From Marinobacter lipolyticus SM19 (GTDB lineage Bacteria > Pseudomonadota > Gammaproteobacteria > Pseudomonadales > Oleiphilaceae), in NCBI RefSeq assembly GCF_000397065.2, contig NZ_KE007328.1:1-64000 (forward strand): DNA of 64,000 bases. The letters are read 5' to 3'. Within the stretch, counting starts at the first letter, position 1, and every line of letters starts with the position of its first letter. Below are positions 26,053 through 35,026 of the stretch, piece after piece. The position numbers and the translations under genes are program-made. Below the pieces are notes generated by a model. The model saw only the letters and a list, made by a program, of their open reading frames with translations, did no database searches and was not told where the DNA came from.

Positions 26053-26517
26053 TCAGGTCGTGCGTTTTACACTCCCCTGCCCGGAGACTCCCCAAAGCAC
26101 CATGCCGGCAACTACCAACATCGCCACTGAGAGCGACATCAGGGCCAGGGTAATCAAACCCTCCTGTACAGCCGAACCTTCAAAGCCAGCACCTGCTATC
26201 GGCATCATGGGTGCGCCTGCTCCCATAAACCCGGCAGCAAGCGTAGCCAGCCAATTGGTGTAGGTACCGAATACCGCCAGACCAAAGGTGATTCTTTCCG
26301 CGGTCGGGCCCAGTCGAAGCTTTGGCCAGATCAACCCCAGCACAATCAGGAATACTCCGTTCATGATGCCCTCAAGGTGGCTCGACAGCCCCATTCTGGC
26401 ATTCTCCATTAACGGCAATAGAAACCCGGTCAACAGGCCCAATAGAAACAGGATGATGCCGAGTTGGTACAGTCGGCGTTCGTGATTGGCGACGGCCGGC
26501 AGCGATGTGTTGTTCAT
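26053..26517 (-). CDS. Hydroxylaminobenzene mutase-like (HabB/StyC-type) membrane protein
   Basis: 154 residues with four membrane helices. RLYQLGIILFLLGLLTGF, NARMGLSSHLEGIMNGVFL and MPIAGAGFEGSAVQE match the HabB family, haem-containing membrane isomerases related to styrene-oxide isomerase. They rearrange hydroxylaminobenzene or epoxides. An AGGGGGTAAC ribosome site precedes the start. Divergent from a TetR gene with palindromic operators in between. Actual substrate unknown. Confidence 0.75.
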   Translation of the reverse strand: MNNTSLPAVANHERRLYQLGIILFLLGLLTGFLLPLMENARMGLSSHLEGIMNGVFLIVLGLIWPKLRLGPTAERITFGLAVFGTYTNWLATLAAGFMGAGAPMMPIAGAGFEGSAVQEGLITLALMSLSVAMLVVAGMVLWGVSGQGSVKRTT

Positions 26518-26581
26518 AAGTTACCCCCTGATTGAAGTCAGGGATTACAGTCCCCGACTCGCGTTCCACCCACTTTTAAGC

Positions 26582-26656
26582 ATACACTGCGTATATTCAA
26601 TGTGAGAGATTATCTCTCGCTCACGCACCTGTCAATATTGGGTATACATGCTGTAT
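26582..26656. promoter_or_regulatory. Paired TetR-type operators between habB-like and tetR genes
   Basis: ATACACTGCGTAT (26582-26594) and ATACATGCTGTAT (26644-26656) are related 13-bp inverted repeats; the second overlaps the tetR start codon. A third palindrome, GAGAGAT-T-ATCTCTC, lies at 26604-26618. The position suits autoregulation and repression of the divergent gene. Confidence 0.6.
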
Positions 26657-27251
26657 GTCGATTAAATCCCCAAAACGCATCTATCGCAAAACCACCCGGG
26701 CAAAACAGGAAGAACAAACCCGGCGCCGGATTACCGAAGCGGTCGTTGATTTACACCGAACGGTCGGGCCAGCGCAGACAACCATAAGTGATATTGCCAA
26801 CCTGGCGGGTGTCGGCCGCGTGACGGTGTATAAACACTTCCCTGATGACGCTGCAATGTTTCGTGCCTGCAGTGATCACTGGATTGCGGATAATCCACCG
26901 CCGGATTTTACTCAGGCACTCACTGAACCGGATGAGTTGAAGCGAGCCGCTGAGGTGTTCCAATTGCTTTACGACTACTACCGCCGTTCCTACGACATGA
27001 TGGGGAAAGTGATGCGGGATGCAAAGACACTGCCTGCCCTGGCGGACGTGGTTGAAAACGGATGGATGAAACTCCTTCAAAACCTTGAGGATGCGTTGAT
27101 GCCAGCCGGGAAGACAGGTGCCGGTGCGCAGCGTTACCGGGCAACGCTTCGAGTGGCTATGGATATCGATACCTGGAGCACATTCTCCGGGATGGGTTTT
27201 AATGACGAAGCGGCAGCAGAGTTGGTGTGCCGGTGGTTGGAGCAAGATTGA
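26655..27251 (+). CDS. TetR/AcrR-family regulator
   Basis: 198 residues. The N-terminal HTH reads TTISDIANLAGVGRVTVYKH followed by FPDDAAMFRAC, typical of TetR. The C-terminal ligand domain is about 130 residues. Divergent from the HabB-like gene and overlapping one of its candidate operators with its own start codon, so it probably represses both. Confidence 0.9.
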   Translation: MSIKSPKRIYRKTTRAKQEEQTRRRITEAVVDLHRTVGPAQTTISDIANLAGVGRVTVYKHFPDDAAMFRACSDHWIADNPPPDFTQALTEPDELKRAAEVFQLLYDYYRRSYDMMGKVMRDAKTLPALADVVENGWMKLLQNLEDALMPAGKTGAGAQRYRATLRVAMDIDTWSTFSGMGFNDEAAAELVCRWLEQD

Positions 27252-27321
27252 ACTGCCTGCAAGACCTTGAATACTCTTTGATGCCAGCTGCCAGAGTATC
27301 AAAGTACGATATAGTTATTAT

Positions 27322-27467
27322 GTCGACATATTTTACACCCCGGCAATAACAGGCTCTCATCCGGCTTTCCCAGTGCTGTTTTCACGAAACTTCTTACCCT
27401 GTGGCGCTCATTTTGCCTGCCATTCAGAAATGGCAGGCGTGTCGGGTATTGATCAGAGGGTTTGGCC
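27322..27467 (+). repeat. Duplicated leader, copy 2, with strong hairpin
   Basis: Second copy of the lipoprotein leader. It starts at GTCGACATATTT, which in copy 1 is the end of the SGNH hydrolase gene, so the duplicated unit once included that gene's tail. Confidence 0.8.
27415..27438 (+). promoter_or_regulatory. Leader hairpin ahead of lipoprotein copy 2
   Basis: GCCTGCCATT / AATGGCAGGC, a perfect 10-bp stem with a 4-nt loop (27425-27428), 30 nt before the start codon. No U-tract follows, so it is more likely a leader structure than a terminator. Confidence 0.6.
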
Positions 27468-28244
27468 ATGACATGGATAACTAAGAAAACAGGACTCCTG
27501 GCTCTGGCAGTGGCATTGAATGGTTGCAGTCCGTCGGGCCCCTCATCGGACGATTCAAGTGTTGTGGCCGGTGATCAATTGGTAACACTATCCGGGCGGG
27601 CTGCCGTTGGCGCCCCAATTGTCAATGCACCAGTTGATGCTCGATGTGAAGGTGGCGAAGGCTTTATCGGATCTGTCACCACCAACGAGTCCGGTGGATT
27701 TCTGGGACAGGTGGATGCTTCTGCTTTACCTTGTGCCTTGCGGGTTACGGGCGATGGTGAGGATAAAGTCCTGCACAGCTTTGCCGACTCGGGCGGTACC
27801 ATCAACATTACTCCGTTTACGGATTTGATCATTGCATTATCGGCGTCTATGGCGCCGATGGACTGGTTTAACCAGGATGAATATGCGACGGCCGTAAGTA
27901 GCCTGAATCTGGCCAGGGAGGAGTTTTTGGGTGCGCTACTGAACGCAAACTATAACCTGCCGGGCGACGGATTCGATCCTTTCAAGTCCAGCTTTGAGAT
28001 CAACGATGCCGTGGACCAACTGCTTGATGCCTTTTCCGCCGCAATAAGAGGCATCCCCAATGTTGCTGACTATCAGGCGTTTGTAGACCTGATCTCAAGC
28101 GGGAACCTTGCGGTCATTCCCCCGGCACCAACACCGCCGGAAGATGATGGGTCTGACAGCGGCGATGGCAACGACGGCGACAATGACAACGACGACGGTG
28201 ATGACGATGGGCGCGGCGGTCTGATCGATATCATCTTCGGTTAA
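27468..28244 (+). CDS. Lipoprotein paralogue without repeats
   Basis: 258 residues from ATG at 27468 (AGAGGG upstream). Lipid Cys20 in LALAVALNGC. Residues 20-215 are closely similar to the protein at 24414, then the acidic linker is short (DGSDSGDGNDGDNDNDDG) and the protein stops at GGLIDIIFG. It lacks the DUF3108-like tail, so it is either a truncated duplicate or the shorter ancestral form. Same upstream leader as copy 1. Confidence 0.78.
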   Translation: MTWITKKTGLLALAVALNGCSPSGPSSDDSSVVAGDQLVTLSGRAAVGAPIVNAPVDARCEGGEGFIGSVTTNESGGFLGQVDASALPCALRVTGDGEDKVLHSFADSGGTINITPFTDLIIALSASMAPMDWFNQDEYATAVSSLNLAREEFLGALLNANYNLPGDGFDPFKSSFEINDAVDQLLDAFSAAIRGIPNVADYQAFVDLISSGNLAVIPPAPTPPEDDGSDSGDGNDGDNDNDDGDDDGRGGLIDIIFG

Positions 28245-28303
28245 TGCCGCTCAGCATTGGCCATAAAATGGAGGATCGCCACGGTAAAGGTAAGGGTCCG
28301 ACC

Positions 28304-29155
28304 ATGACCGTTATATATCAACTGGCGACACCCTTGCCCGAGGCCGAGCGCAATGCCAGACTCTACAGGGGCGAGCTGATCGTTTTTCGGGGTTTTGATG
28401 CGATGGCTCAGCTAACCGATAGGCTACGCGCGCATTGCATCAGCCATCTCGGCAATGATCCGACCGGTCCCCACCTGTCAATGTCGTCTAACGAAATTGA
28501 GCACGCTGCCGAATCATTGCGCGCTGCAATCCGACGGGACAGCAATGTGGATGTTGCGTGGCGTCAGGTGCTGTCTGCTATCAATACGAATCTGGATGAG
28601 ACATACGGCGACAGCGTTGTCCTTCGTGTCCAGCCACCCCAATCAGGTAGACAAGGCGAGCGAACCAAACCGCTTCGTGCTCACAGGGACACATGGGGTT
28701 CCAATCTGCCGGCACAGATTAATTGGTGGGCGCCACTCTACGAGACAACGCCAGAGCGAACCCTGGCGCTTTTCCCAGGCTTTTTTGCGCGGATAGTCGA
28801 GAACGACAGCGCGGACTGGAATTTTCAGGAGATGGTGCAGGCGCAGCGGACGAAAAGCACTTCCGGTTATCCGCTTCTACCGACAGCGACCAAGGCACCA
28901 AGCTGGGACGATGCCCTGGTGGTCAACCTGTTACCAGGAGATCTCCTCTGCTTTTCAGGTGCCCATCTACATGCAAGCGTTCCCAACACGACGGGCCTGA
29001 CACGATTGTCTTTTGAAACCCGGACCGTGAATCGCAGTGATATGACGGCAGGCTCTGGCGCACCCAACGTAGATGGTTCGGCGCCGTTCATGACACCCCA
29101 GATATTTCGGCATTTACTGAGTGGGAGGAAGCTTGGGGCGATGGTGAGACGATAA
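28304..29155 (+). CDS. Probable Fe(II)/2-oxoglutarate-type oxygenase
   Basis: 283 residues from ATG at 28304; two earlier in-frame ATGs are weaker. A possible facial triad is His-X-Asp in LRAHRDTWGS and His in SGAHLHASVPN, with the arginine of TRLSFETR as 2-oxoglutarate ligand, in the order expected for phytanoyl-type dioxygenases. INWWAPLYE between them fits the jelly-roll. Substrate unknown. It follows the short lipoprotein by 59 bp. Confidence 0.5.
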   Translation: MTVIYQLATPLPEAERNARLYRGELIVFRGFDAMAQLTDRLRAHCISHLGNDPTGPHLSMSSNEIEHAAESLRAAIRRDSNVDVAWRQVLSAINTNLDETYGDSVVLRVQPPQSGRQGERTKPLRAHRDTWGSNLPAQINWWAPLYETTPERTLALFPGFFARIVENDSADWNFQEMVQAQRTKSTSGYPLLPTATKAPSWDDALVVNLLPGDLLCFSGAHLHASVPNTTGLTRLSFETRTVNRSDMTAGSGAPNVDGSAPFMTPQIFRHLLSGRKLGAMVRR

Positions 29156-29248
29156 GGAGAATCTGGCAATAACTCGGGAATTTCTGCGGCTTGATATGGT
29201 CACAAGGTCTATTGTGTAATGAAGAGCTTGCCATCGGAGAGAAGAACC

Positions 29249-29956
29249 ATGTTGACTCAACGCAGCTGCATCGGTTTCATTTTGGCTATATTGGTCGGGG
29301 TTTGTTCTGCCGGTGAAACCCGCCGCATTGCGTCCGCTCCTGGTGATGATGACGCGGCATTCAGGTACGCGCAAAAATATATCAGCCTGATATATCAGGG
29401 ATGTGATTTTGACGTCGTTTTTCTGGAATTCCCACAGGAGCGTTCCATCTTCACGGCCGAGACGGGGAATATTGACGGCGAACTTGCAAGAATGAAGGCC
29501 GTTGTGTCCAAAGACAGCCCGCTGGTGCCCGTCCCCACACCGTTATTACATATGGAACTGGTTCCGGTCCGCCATGTTGATGACGAGCCAATTCGTTCGA
29601 GCAAGGACCTGGAAGGCAAGCGAGTAGCCTATCAAAGAGGCTTTCGTATAATGAACCGCCTGGTGCCCGATTCCGCCGGCGCTATAAAGGTGAATTCCAC
29701 TCACCAGATCTTCAAACTGTTGAGTCGAGGGCGAGTTGACGTCGGGTTGATGATGAAACAGCAGGCTCTGATGAAATTCTCCTCCTACCCCGACATGACC
29801 ATGGATAAGCCGATCCTGACAGAGCCTGTCTTTCATTTCGTCCATGAGCGACATACCAGCGATATCCCTTGCCTCGACCGGTCCCTTAACAAGTTGATTG
29901 AAAGTGGAATCGTTGAGCGCCTGGAAAGTGAGTATCTCCCTTCTGACCCGGATTAG
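29249..29956 (+). CDS. Periplasmic solute-binding protein (family 3-like)
   Basis: 235 residues from ATG at 29249 with GGAGAGAAG upstream. Signal peptide (CIGFILAILVGVCSAG). SKDLEGKRVAYQRGF and LLSRGRVDVGLM match the SBP_bac_3 fold seen in ABC binding proteins and in stand-alone sensors. No permease or ATPase gene is adjacent, so it may be an orphan binding protein. Related in type, not closely in sequence, to the protein at 60888. Confidence 0.75.
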   Translation: MLTQRSCIGFILAILVGVCSAGETRRIASAPGDDDAAFRYAQKYISLIYQGCDFDVVFLEFPQERSIFTAETGNIDGELARMKAVVSKDSPLVPVPTPLLHMELVPVRHVDDEPIRSSKDLEGKRVAYQRGFRIMNRLVPDSAGAIKVNSTHQIFKLLSRGRVDVGLMMKQQALMKFSSYPDMTMDKPILTEPVFHFVHERHTSDIPCLDRSLNKLIESGIVERLESEYLPSDPD

Positions 29957-30139
29957 ATTGAGGCCCCCATCCCCTTCTACGTCACTGAGGAAGAAGATGG
30001 TACAGCCACGCTCTCATGGAAAACACCAAGCCATGTGATCGCGCCCTCTCGTGAGCGCGGAGGCGCTGAGCTCAAGGCGGTTGCTAAGGAACTGGATGGT
30101 ATTTTCGAAGCTATAGGCAACACCGCAACCGAAAGGTAA
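29957..30139 (+). pseudogene. Remnant of a DUF302-domain gene (3' end)
   Basis: Directly after the previous stop, in the same frame, 60 sense codons run to TAA at 30137-30139: PFYVTEEEDGTATLSWKTPS then ELKAVAKELDGIFEAIGN. This resembles the C-terminal half of DUF302 proteins. There is no start codon or ribosome site and the N-terminal half is missing, so it is a remnant left by a deletion. Confidence 0.55.
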
Positions 30140-30212
30140 GGCGTTTTGCGACCTGTACCGGGCCATTGCAAAGGCCCTGGCTTTTTAAAACTGGGCCCGA
30201 GGGAAACCACCC

Positions 30213-30944
30213 ATGAAGCACGTTGCCATCATCACCGGCGCCAGCCGTGGAATTGGAGCCGCCACTGCAAAGCTACTGGCATCGAGGGGATACTCAGTGT
30301 GCGTGAATTACCGCTCCCAGGTCGAGCAGGCGGAGGCAGTGGTATCAGACATTGTCGCCAACGGCGGTAGCGCCCTCCCCTTTCAGGCCGATGTAAGCCA
30401 GGAACAGGACGTCATCGCACTGTTCGATGCCACGGAACAGGCCTTTGGACCGGTAACAGCCTTGGTGAATAACGTTGGCGTGCTGTTTACCCAATCGCGG
30501 TTGGTGGATATGGACATCAAACGCTTTAACCGGGTGATGACCACCAATGTCACCAGTTGCTTCCTCTGCTGCCGCGAAGCCATGCGGCGAATGGCCGATG
30601 GGGGCGCTATCGTGAACGTCTCATCCCTCGCCGCCCGTACTGGCGCCCCTTTTGAATACGTGGACTATGCTGCATCAAAGGCATCCATGGATACGATAAC
30701 CAAGGGGTTGTCTGCAGAGGCTGCAGAAAGGAAAATTCGTGTAAACGGCGTCCGCCCGGGATTTATTCATACCGACATCCACGCCGATGGCGGAGAGCCC
30801 GGCCGGGTTGACCGGCTGACACCATCCATTCCCCTAAAACGTGGCGGCCAGCCGGAGGAAGTAGCCCACGCCATTGCCTGGTTGTTGTCAGACGAGGCTT
30901 CGTATGTGACCGGGTCGCTGCTGGATGTCGCCGGGGGACGGTAA
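30213..30944 (+). CDS. SDR family oxidoreductase
   Basis: 243 residues, classical SDR: TGASRGIG (9-16), NNVGVL, Ser in VSSLAA, YAASK pair, and a FabG-like ending ASYVTGSLLDVAGGR. NADP-type basic residues (NYRSQ) follow the second strand. It resembles glucose/3-oxoacyl reductase-like SDRs. GAGGGAAACC upstream is the ribosome site. Substrate unknown. Confidence 0.88.
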   Translation: MKHVAIITGASRGIGAATAKLLASRGYSVCVNYRSQVEQAEAVVSDIVANGGSALPFQADVSQEQDVIALFDATEQAFGPVTALVNNVGVLFTQSRLVDMDIKRFNRVMTTNVTSCFLCCREAMRRMADGGAIVNVSSLAARTGAPFEYVDYAASKASMDTITKGLSAEAAERKIRVNGVRPGFIHTDIHADGGEPGRVDRLTPSIPLKRGGQPEEVAHAIAWLLSDEASYVTGSLLDVAGGR

Positions 30945-30991
30945 TGAGGTGTTTATTCCCAAGTCATTAATGGCATAAGGAGAGATTCGCC

Positions 30992-31507
30992 ATGCACACA
31001 CAGTTAAAAATCTCGCTGATCAGTGTTTTGTTTACCACCGGCATTTTGCTGCAAGGCTGTTCCGATAGCAGTGAGGAAGCAGAACCCATGGCACAGGACC
31101 AGGCGGCCATGGAAGAAAGCAAAGGCGCAACTGAAAACCCGTCTACTGCTCGCACGAGCGCACCGGCAAACGCGGAGGTCACCATACTGAACCCAAGGGA
31201 TGGGGACTCCGTTACCAGTCCGGTGACTGTGGAATTCGGCCTGGAAGGTATGGAAGTCGCCAAGGCAGGCACAGATGAGGCGAATACCGGTCACCACCAT
31301 CTGTTAGTCGATCTGGATCAGCTGCCACCCATGGATGCGCCGCTGCCGTCGACGGATCAGGTTATTCACTTTGGCGGTGGACAGACCAGCACCGAGCTGG
31401 AACTGGAGCCGGGTGAACATACCCTGCAGTTGCTGTTGGGCGACTACATGCATGTGCCCCACGAGCCGCCAGTCATGTCGGAAAAGATCACCATTACGGT
31501 GGAATAA
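30992..31507 (+). CDS. DUF4399 lipoprotein
   Basis: 171 residues. Lipobox LLQGC gives lipid Cys at about residue 23. After a low-complexity acidic linker (25-60), residues 65-171 match DUF4399: FGLEGMEVA, TGHHHLLVD, DQVIHFGGGQT and HTLQLLLGDYMHVPH. The conserved histidines suggest metal binding. Envelope protein of unknown role. Confidence 0.85.
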   Translation: MHTQLKISLISVLFTTGILLQGCSDSSEEAEPMAQDQAAMEESKGATENPSTARTSAPANAEVTILNPRDGDSVTSPVTVEFGLEGMEVAKAGTDEANTGHHHLLVDLDQLPPMDAPLPSTDQVIHFGGGQTSTELELEPGEHTLQLLLGDYMHVPHEPPVMSEKITITVE

Positions 31508-31576
31508 ACCACATTGAGGGTTTGAAACAAGGGGCACTATAGTGAAACAAGCTATAACGACATCCCGAGGCCCCAT

Positions 31577-32611
31577 TTGTTTCCGTCACTGATTATCAGT
31601 ATCGGCGCGTTTATCGCCGCCGCCGTGATTATTATTACCGCCGGCAGTCAGTTGGCTCGGGTTGCCGACGAACTGGCTGATCGAACTGGCCTGGGTGAGG
31701 CTCTGTTCGGTATCTTCCTGCTGGCCGGTGTGACGTCACTGCCCGATTTTGCCGCTACACTGAGCGCCGCGCTGGATGCCCGGCCGGACCTCGCCATGAG
31801 TAACGTTATGGGCAGTATGGCGGCGAACCTGGTGTTCCTGGGCATCGCGGATATCATATACCGCAAGGCCAATCTGGAACATGCGGCGGCATCATCCACT
31901 AACTTGATGCTCGCTGCATTGTTGATAGTGCTTCTGGCATTGCCGCTGCTGGCAATCGCCAGCCCGCCGGTTTCCCTTTGGGGAGTCCACCCGATCACAC
32001 CGGTCATTGTTGCCGCCTATCTGTTCGGTCTGCAGCTGGTGCGCAGCACCGATAATAAGCCCATGTGGATTCCCCGGCTTACCCGTCATACGGTGCCGGA
32101 TAAGCCAGACACGAACCTTCAAGGAAGTTTGGCCCGGGCCTGGCTCAGTTTCATCGCCCTGGCTGCCGTGACAGGACTTGCCGGCTGGGTGCTGATGGAG
32201 AGTGCCAAGGTCATCAGTGACGAAACCGGGCTTTCCGAGACACTCATTGGCGGTCTGTTTACCGCGCTGGCCACCTCCTCCCCCGAGCTGGTCACAACCA
32301 TTGCCGCCATTCGTCGGGGCGCACTTACTCTGGCAGTGAGCAACATTTTTGGCACCAACTGCTTTAATATGTTGGTGGTAGCCTCAGCTGATGCCGGCTA
32401 TCCCGGGGGCTCTATCTATCACGATATGGCGCCAATACAGATGACCTGGGGCCTGATCAGTATTCTGATGACCGCGATCCTGCTGATGGGCATGGTGCGG
32501 CGACAGCTCTATGGCATCGGCCGGATCGGATTTGAGAGTGCCTTGATACTGATGGTTTATGCCTTGGCACTGGGCATTGTGGTGGCGAGCGGTTACCTCG
32601 CTGAAGCTTGA
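31577..32611 (+). CDS. Sodium/calcium exchanger family protein (CaCA)
   Basis: 344 residues from TTG at 31577 (CGAGG about nine bases upstream; no ATG before the first helix). Two homologous halves of about five helices, each with an alpha-repeat: GVTSLPDFAATLSAALDARP in the first and TALATSSPELVTTIAAIRRG in the second, with the acidic residues of the exchange site. Predicted inner-membrane Ca2+/Na+ (or H+) antiporter. Confidence 0.87.
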   Translation: MFPSLIISIGAFIAAAVIIITAGSQLARVADELADRTGLGEALFGIFLLAGVTSLPDFAATLSAALDARPDLAMSNVMGSMAANLVFLGIADIIYRKANLEHAAASSTNLMLAALLIVLLALPLLAIASPPVSLWGVHPITPVIVAAYLFGLQLVRSTDNKPMWIPRLTRHTVPDKPDTNLQGSLARAWLSFIALAAVTGLAGWVLMESAKVISDETGLSETLIGGLFTALATSSPELVTTIAAIRRGALTLAVSNIFGTNCFNMLVVASADAGYPGGSIYHDMAPIQMTWGLISILMTAILLMGMVRRQLYGIGRIGFESALILMVYALALGIVVASGYLAEA

Positions 32612-32646
32612 TTCAACACGTCCATACAAAAGACAAGGTTTGGGAT

Positions 32647-32967
32647 ATGACCTACTTGTTCGTAGCTGCTGTGTTCATCGCTTTGGTGTTTCTGGCTTTC
32701 CGGAGCGTCCGCAACACAGATCCGGCGAAGCAATCCTGCGCCAATGACATCGGCCAGCTCATCCGGAAAGACAGAAACGCCACCCCGGAAGACATAGCAC
32801 AGGTGTTTGTCAGGCATAAGATCACCCGACCTGACAGCTCGAAAGTCGGGAGATTGGTTATGCCACAGTTGATGAAACTAGGCCTGGAATCGGAGGAGGC
32901 AATGATGATTATGCATCAGGTAAGAGCAGCCTATAACTTTGTGCCTGAATCTTATGCAGACAAATAG
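32647..32967 (+). CDS. Small membrane-anchored hypothetical protein
   Basis: 106 residues from ATG at 32647 (AAGG about eight bases before). One N-terminal membrane helix (YLFVAAVFIALVFLAF), then a soluble helical part with two HTH-like helices (ATPEDIAQVFVRHKI, GLESEEAMMIMHQV). Not recognised. It follows the exchanger gene by 35 bp and may be co-transcribed. Confidence 0.55.
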   Translation: MTYLFVAAVFIALVFLAFRSVRNTDPAKQSCANDIGQLIRKDRNATPEDIAQVFVRHKITRPDSSKVGRLVMPQLMKLGLESEEAMMIMHQVRAAYNFVPESYADK

Positions 32968-32982
32968 CGCAGCTGTTATCCA

Positions 32983-33405
32983 TCATACCGCCTCAACCAC
33001 AACATAAAGCCCCATCCACACCATGCACACAAGCTGGATGAAGAAAAACAGGAAACGAACCGTGGCCGCAAGGTCAGAATGCGGAAAGCCGATGTGCACA
33101 CTCGTTTGGGCGATACGTGCGATCAGAAGGATCACAGCGAGTACATTAAGCACGGGGCTGCTGATCCCCGTGGCCACGATCGCAATTACAATCGCACCGT
33201 ACACCGGCAGGTTCTCGACACAGTTGGCGTGTGCCCGTAGTGCGCGCTTGTACCAGCCCTGCCCCTCTATGCGGTACTCACTGAATTCTGCAATGCGGTT
33301 GCGGCCGCTCAGTATGTGAAACCAGCGGTAGGTGCCCACGGTCAGGGCCATTGATAGCAGCGTCCAGCCTGCGAACGCCAGTAATACCAATACAGGGATC
33401 GACAT
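32983..33405 (-). CDS. MAPEG-family membrane protein
   Basis: 140 residues with four membrane helices. RALRAHANCVENLPVYGAIV is the typical MAPEG signature, followed by ARIAQTSVHI. Family members include microsomal glutathione transferases and eicosanoid enzymes; the bacterial role is usually unassigned. Convergent with the small protein at 32647. Confidence 0.87.
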   Translation of the reverse strand: MSIPVLVLLAFAGWTLLSMALTVGTYRWFHILSGRNRIAEFSEYRIEGQGWYKRALRAHANCVENLPVYGAIVIAIVATGISSPVLNVLAVILLIARIAQTSVHIGFPHSDLAATVRFLFFFIQLVCMVWMGLYVVVEAV

Positions 33406-33501
33406 GGTTACTCCCTCCTTCCAGTCATACCGTCAGGATTGTGATCTGAAGCCCCGCCTTCCATGGCACCATCTGGAGCTCCAATTACGCCCGCTTTTAG
33501 C

Positions 33502-34878
33502 TCAACCCGGCCGTATGTTCTGATTCACCCGGAAGAAATTCTCCGGATCGTACTTGGTCTTGATCTGCGCCAGTCTCGGGTAATTGTGCCCATAGGTTGC
33601 CTGCACCCGCTCGTCACCCTCTTCCATCATGAAATTGATGTAGGCACCGCTGGCGTTGTATGGGTGAACCGCCTCCCAGTAATCTCGCGCCCATTGGGTA
33701 ACGGTTGCCGCGTTTTCGGGCTCCGGATCGATGCCGGCAATGACCATGGACCAGTTTGCGTCGCGGCAGCTCCAGGCCATGGCGTTGCTGTCCGTGTCGT
33801 GCACCGCACCATTGATCGGGTACAGATGCATCAACGACAACCCATCCGGCGCTTTCGAGGCATGCTCAATGTGAACCTCTATGGCCTCGTCAGGCAATTC
33901 TTTCACGAAGTCACCCTTCCAGTACCACTGTAGCCCTTTGGGCAGGATGGGATCGAAGGCGGACTGCCACATGGGAAATGGCATTTGCGTCATCCCGTCC
34001 AGCAGCGGTTCGGGCAGCGACTCCCGTACCGGTCGCATCGCTTCGATACCCTCTTCTTCCGTGCCGTTGTAGCAGGTCATGAGTGCAACTATGGGTCTGC
34101 CCCAGAGGGCTTCGGGAAAGAGCTCCACCTTCGGTACTCGCTTGAGCCCCAGGAACATGCCCAGCTCACGGGGCGCCGTAGGCAGGAAATCACGGTACCA
34201 CGCCATGATCTTCCGGGCGTCGGCCAGGTCCCAGAATATGGGGCCGGCGTAGACATCCTTCACCGGATGCGCCTGGAAGAGAAAACTGGTCACAACCCCG
34301 AAGTTTCCGCCTCCGCCACGAATGGCCCAGAACAGATCCTCATGCTGATTGATGTTGGCAGTTACGATACGCCCATCAGCCAGAACAACTTCAGCTTCCA
34401 GCAGGTTGTCCACGGTCAGGCCATGCAACCGGCTCAAATAGCCGTGGCCACCCCCGAGGGTGAGGCCCGAGATTCCGGTGGTGCTGACGATGCCAGCCGG
34501 TACGGCCAGGCCATAAGCGTGGGTGGCATGATCCACGTCGCCCTGTTCACATCCCGGCTGAGCCCGAACAGTGGCATTGTCAGGGTCGACGTAGACACCT
34601 TTCATCCGGGAAAGGTCTATCAGCAGCCCGTCGTTACAACTGCCCAGGCCAGGCCCGTTATGGCCGCATCCACGCAGCGCAACGAGCAGGCCCTGATCAC
34701 GCCCGAAACGCACTGCTGTGACCACGTCTGCCGTATTGCAGCAGCGGGCGATGAGTCGGGGACGTTTGTCGATCATGGCGTTGTAGAGGGCGCGGACATC
34801 GTCGTATTCGGCATCACCCGGTTCCAGAATGTCGCCCCGGAAGGTGCCTTTCAGTTGATTGATGGCTTCGGTATCCAT
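33502..34878 (-). CDS. FAD-dependent oxidase, berberine-bridge (PCMH) type
   Basis: 458 residues from ATG at 34878, with GAGAGG about eight bases upstream; a GTG three codons earlier is less likely. FAD-binding PCMH domain at about 35-210: RGCGHNGPG provides the histidine usually 8-alpha linked to FAD, then GLTLGGGHGYLSRLHGLTVD. The BBE domain at the C-terminus has NASGAYINFMMEE and the FRVNQNI ending. The second (cysteinyl) FAD attachment is not evident. It would oxidise a sugar, alkaloid or phenolic substrate using O2. Confidence 0.87.
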   Translation of the reverse strand: MDTEAINQLKGTFRGDILEPGDAEYDDVRALYNAMIDKRPRLIARCCNTADVVTAVRFGRDQGLLVALRGCGHNGPGLGSCNDGLLIDLSRMKGVYVDPDNATVRAQPGCEQGDVDHATHAYGLAVPAGIVSTTGISGLTLGGGHGYLSRLHGLTVDNLLEAEVVLADGRIVTANINQHEDLFWAIRGGGGNFGVVTSFLFQAHPVKDVYAGPIFWDLADARKIMAWYRDFLPTAPRELGMFLGLKRVPKVELFPEALWGRPIVALMTCYNGTEEEGIEAMRPVRESLPEPLLDGMTQMPFPMWQSAFDPILPKGLQWYWKGDFVKELPDEAIEVHIEHASKAPDGLSLMHLYPINGAVHDTDSNAMAWSCRDANWSMVIAGIDPEPENAATVTQWARDYWEAVHPYNASGAYINFMMEEGDERVQATYGHNYPRLAQIKTKYDPENFFRVNQNIRPG

Positions 34879-35026
34879 GGTGATCACCTCTCAGGTCACC
34901 GGTAATATAGAGTGCCCGGCCAACTGCAGGTGGCCTCAATGATCACGCTACGCGCAGCCACAACCACCGTCATGAGGTGGTTGTCCCGAATGATTTGATG
35001 AAATGAACGTAAGCGGGACAGTTGCC

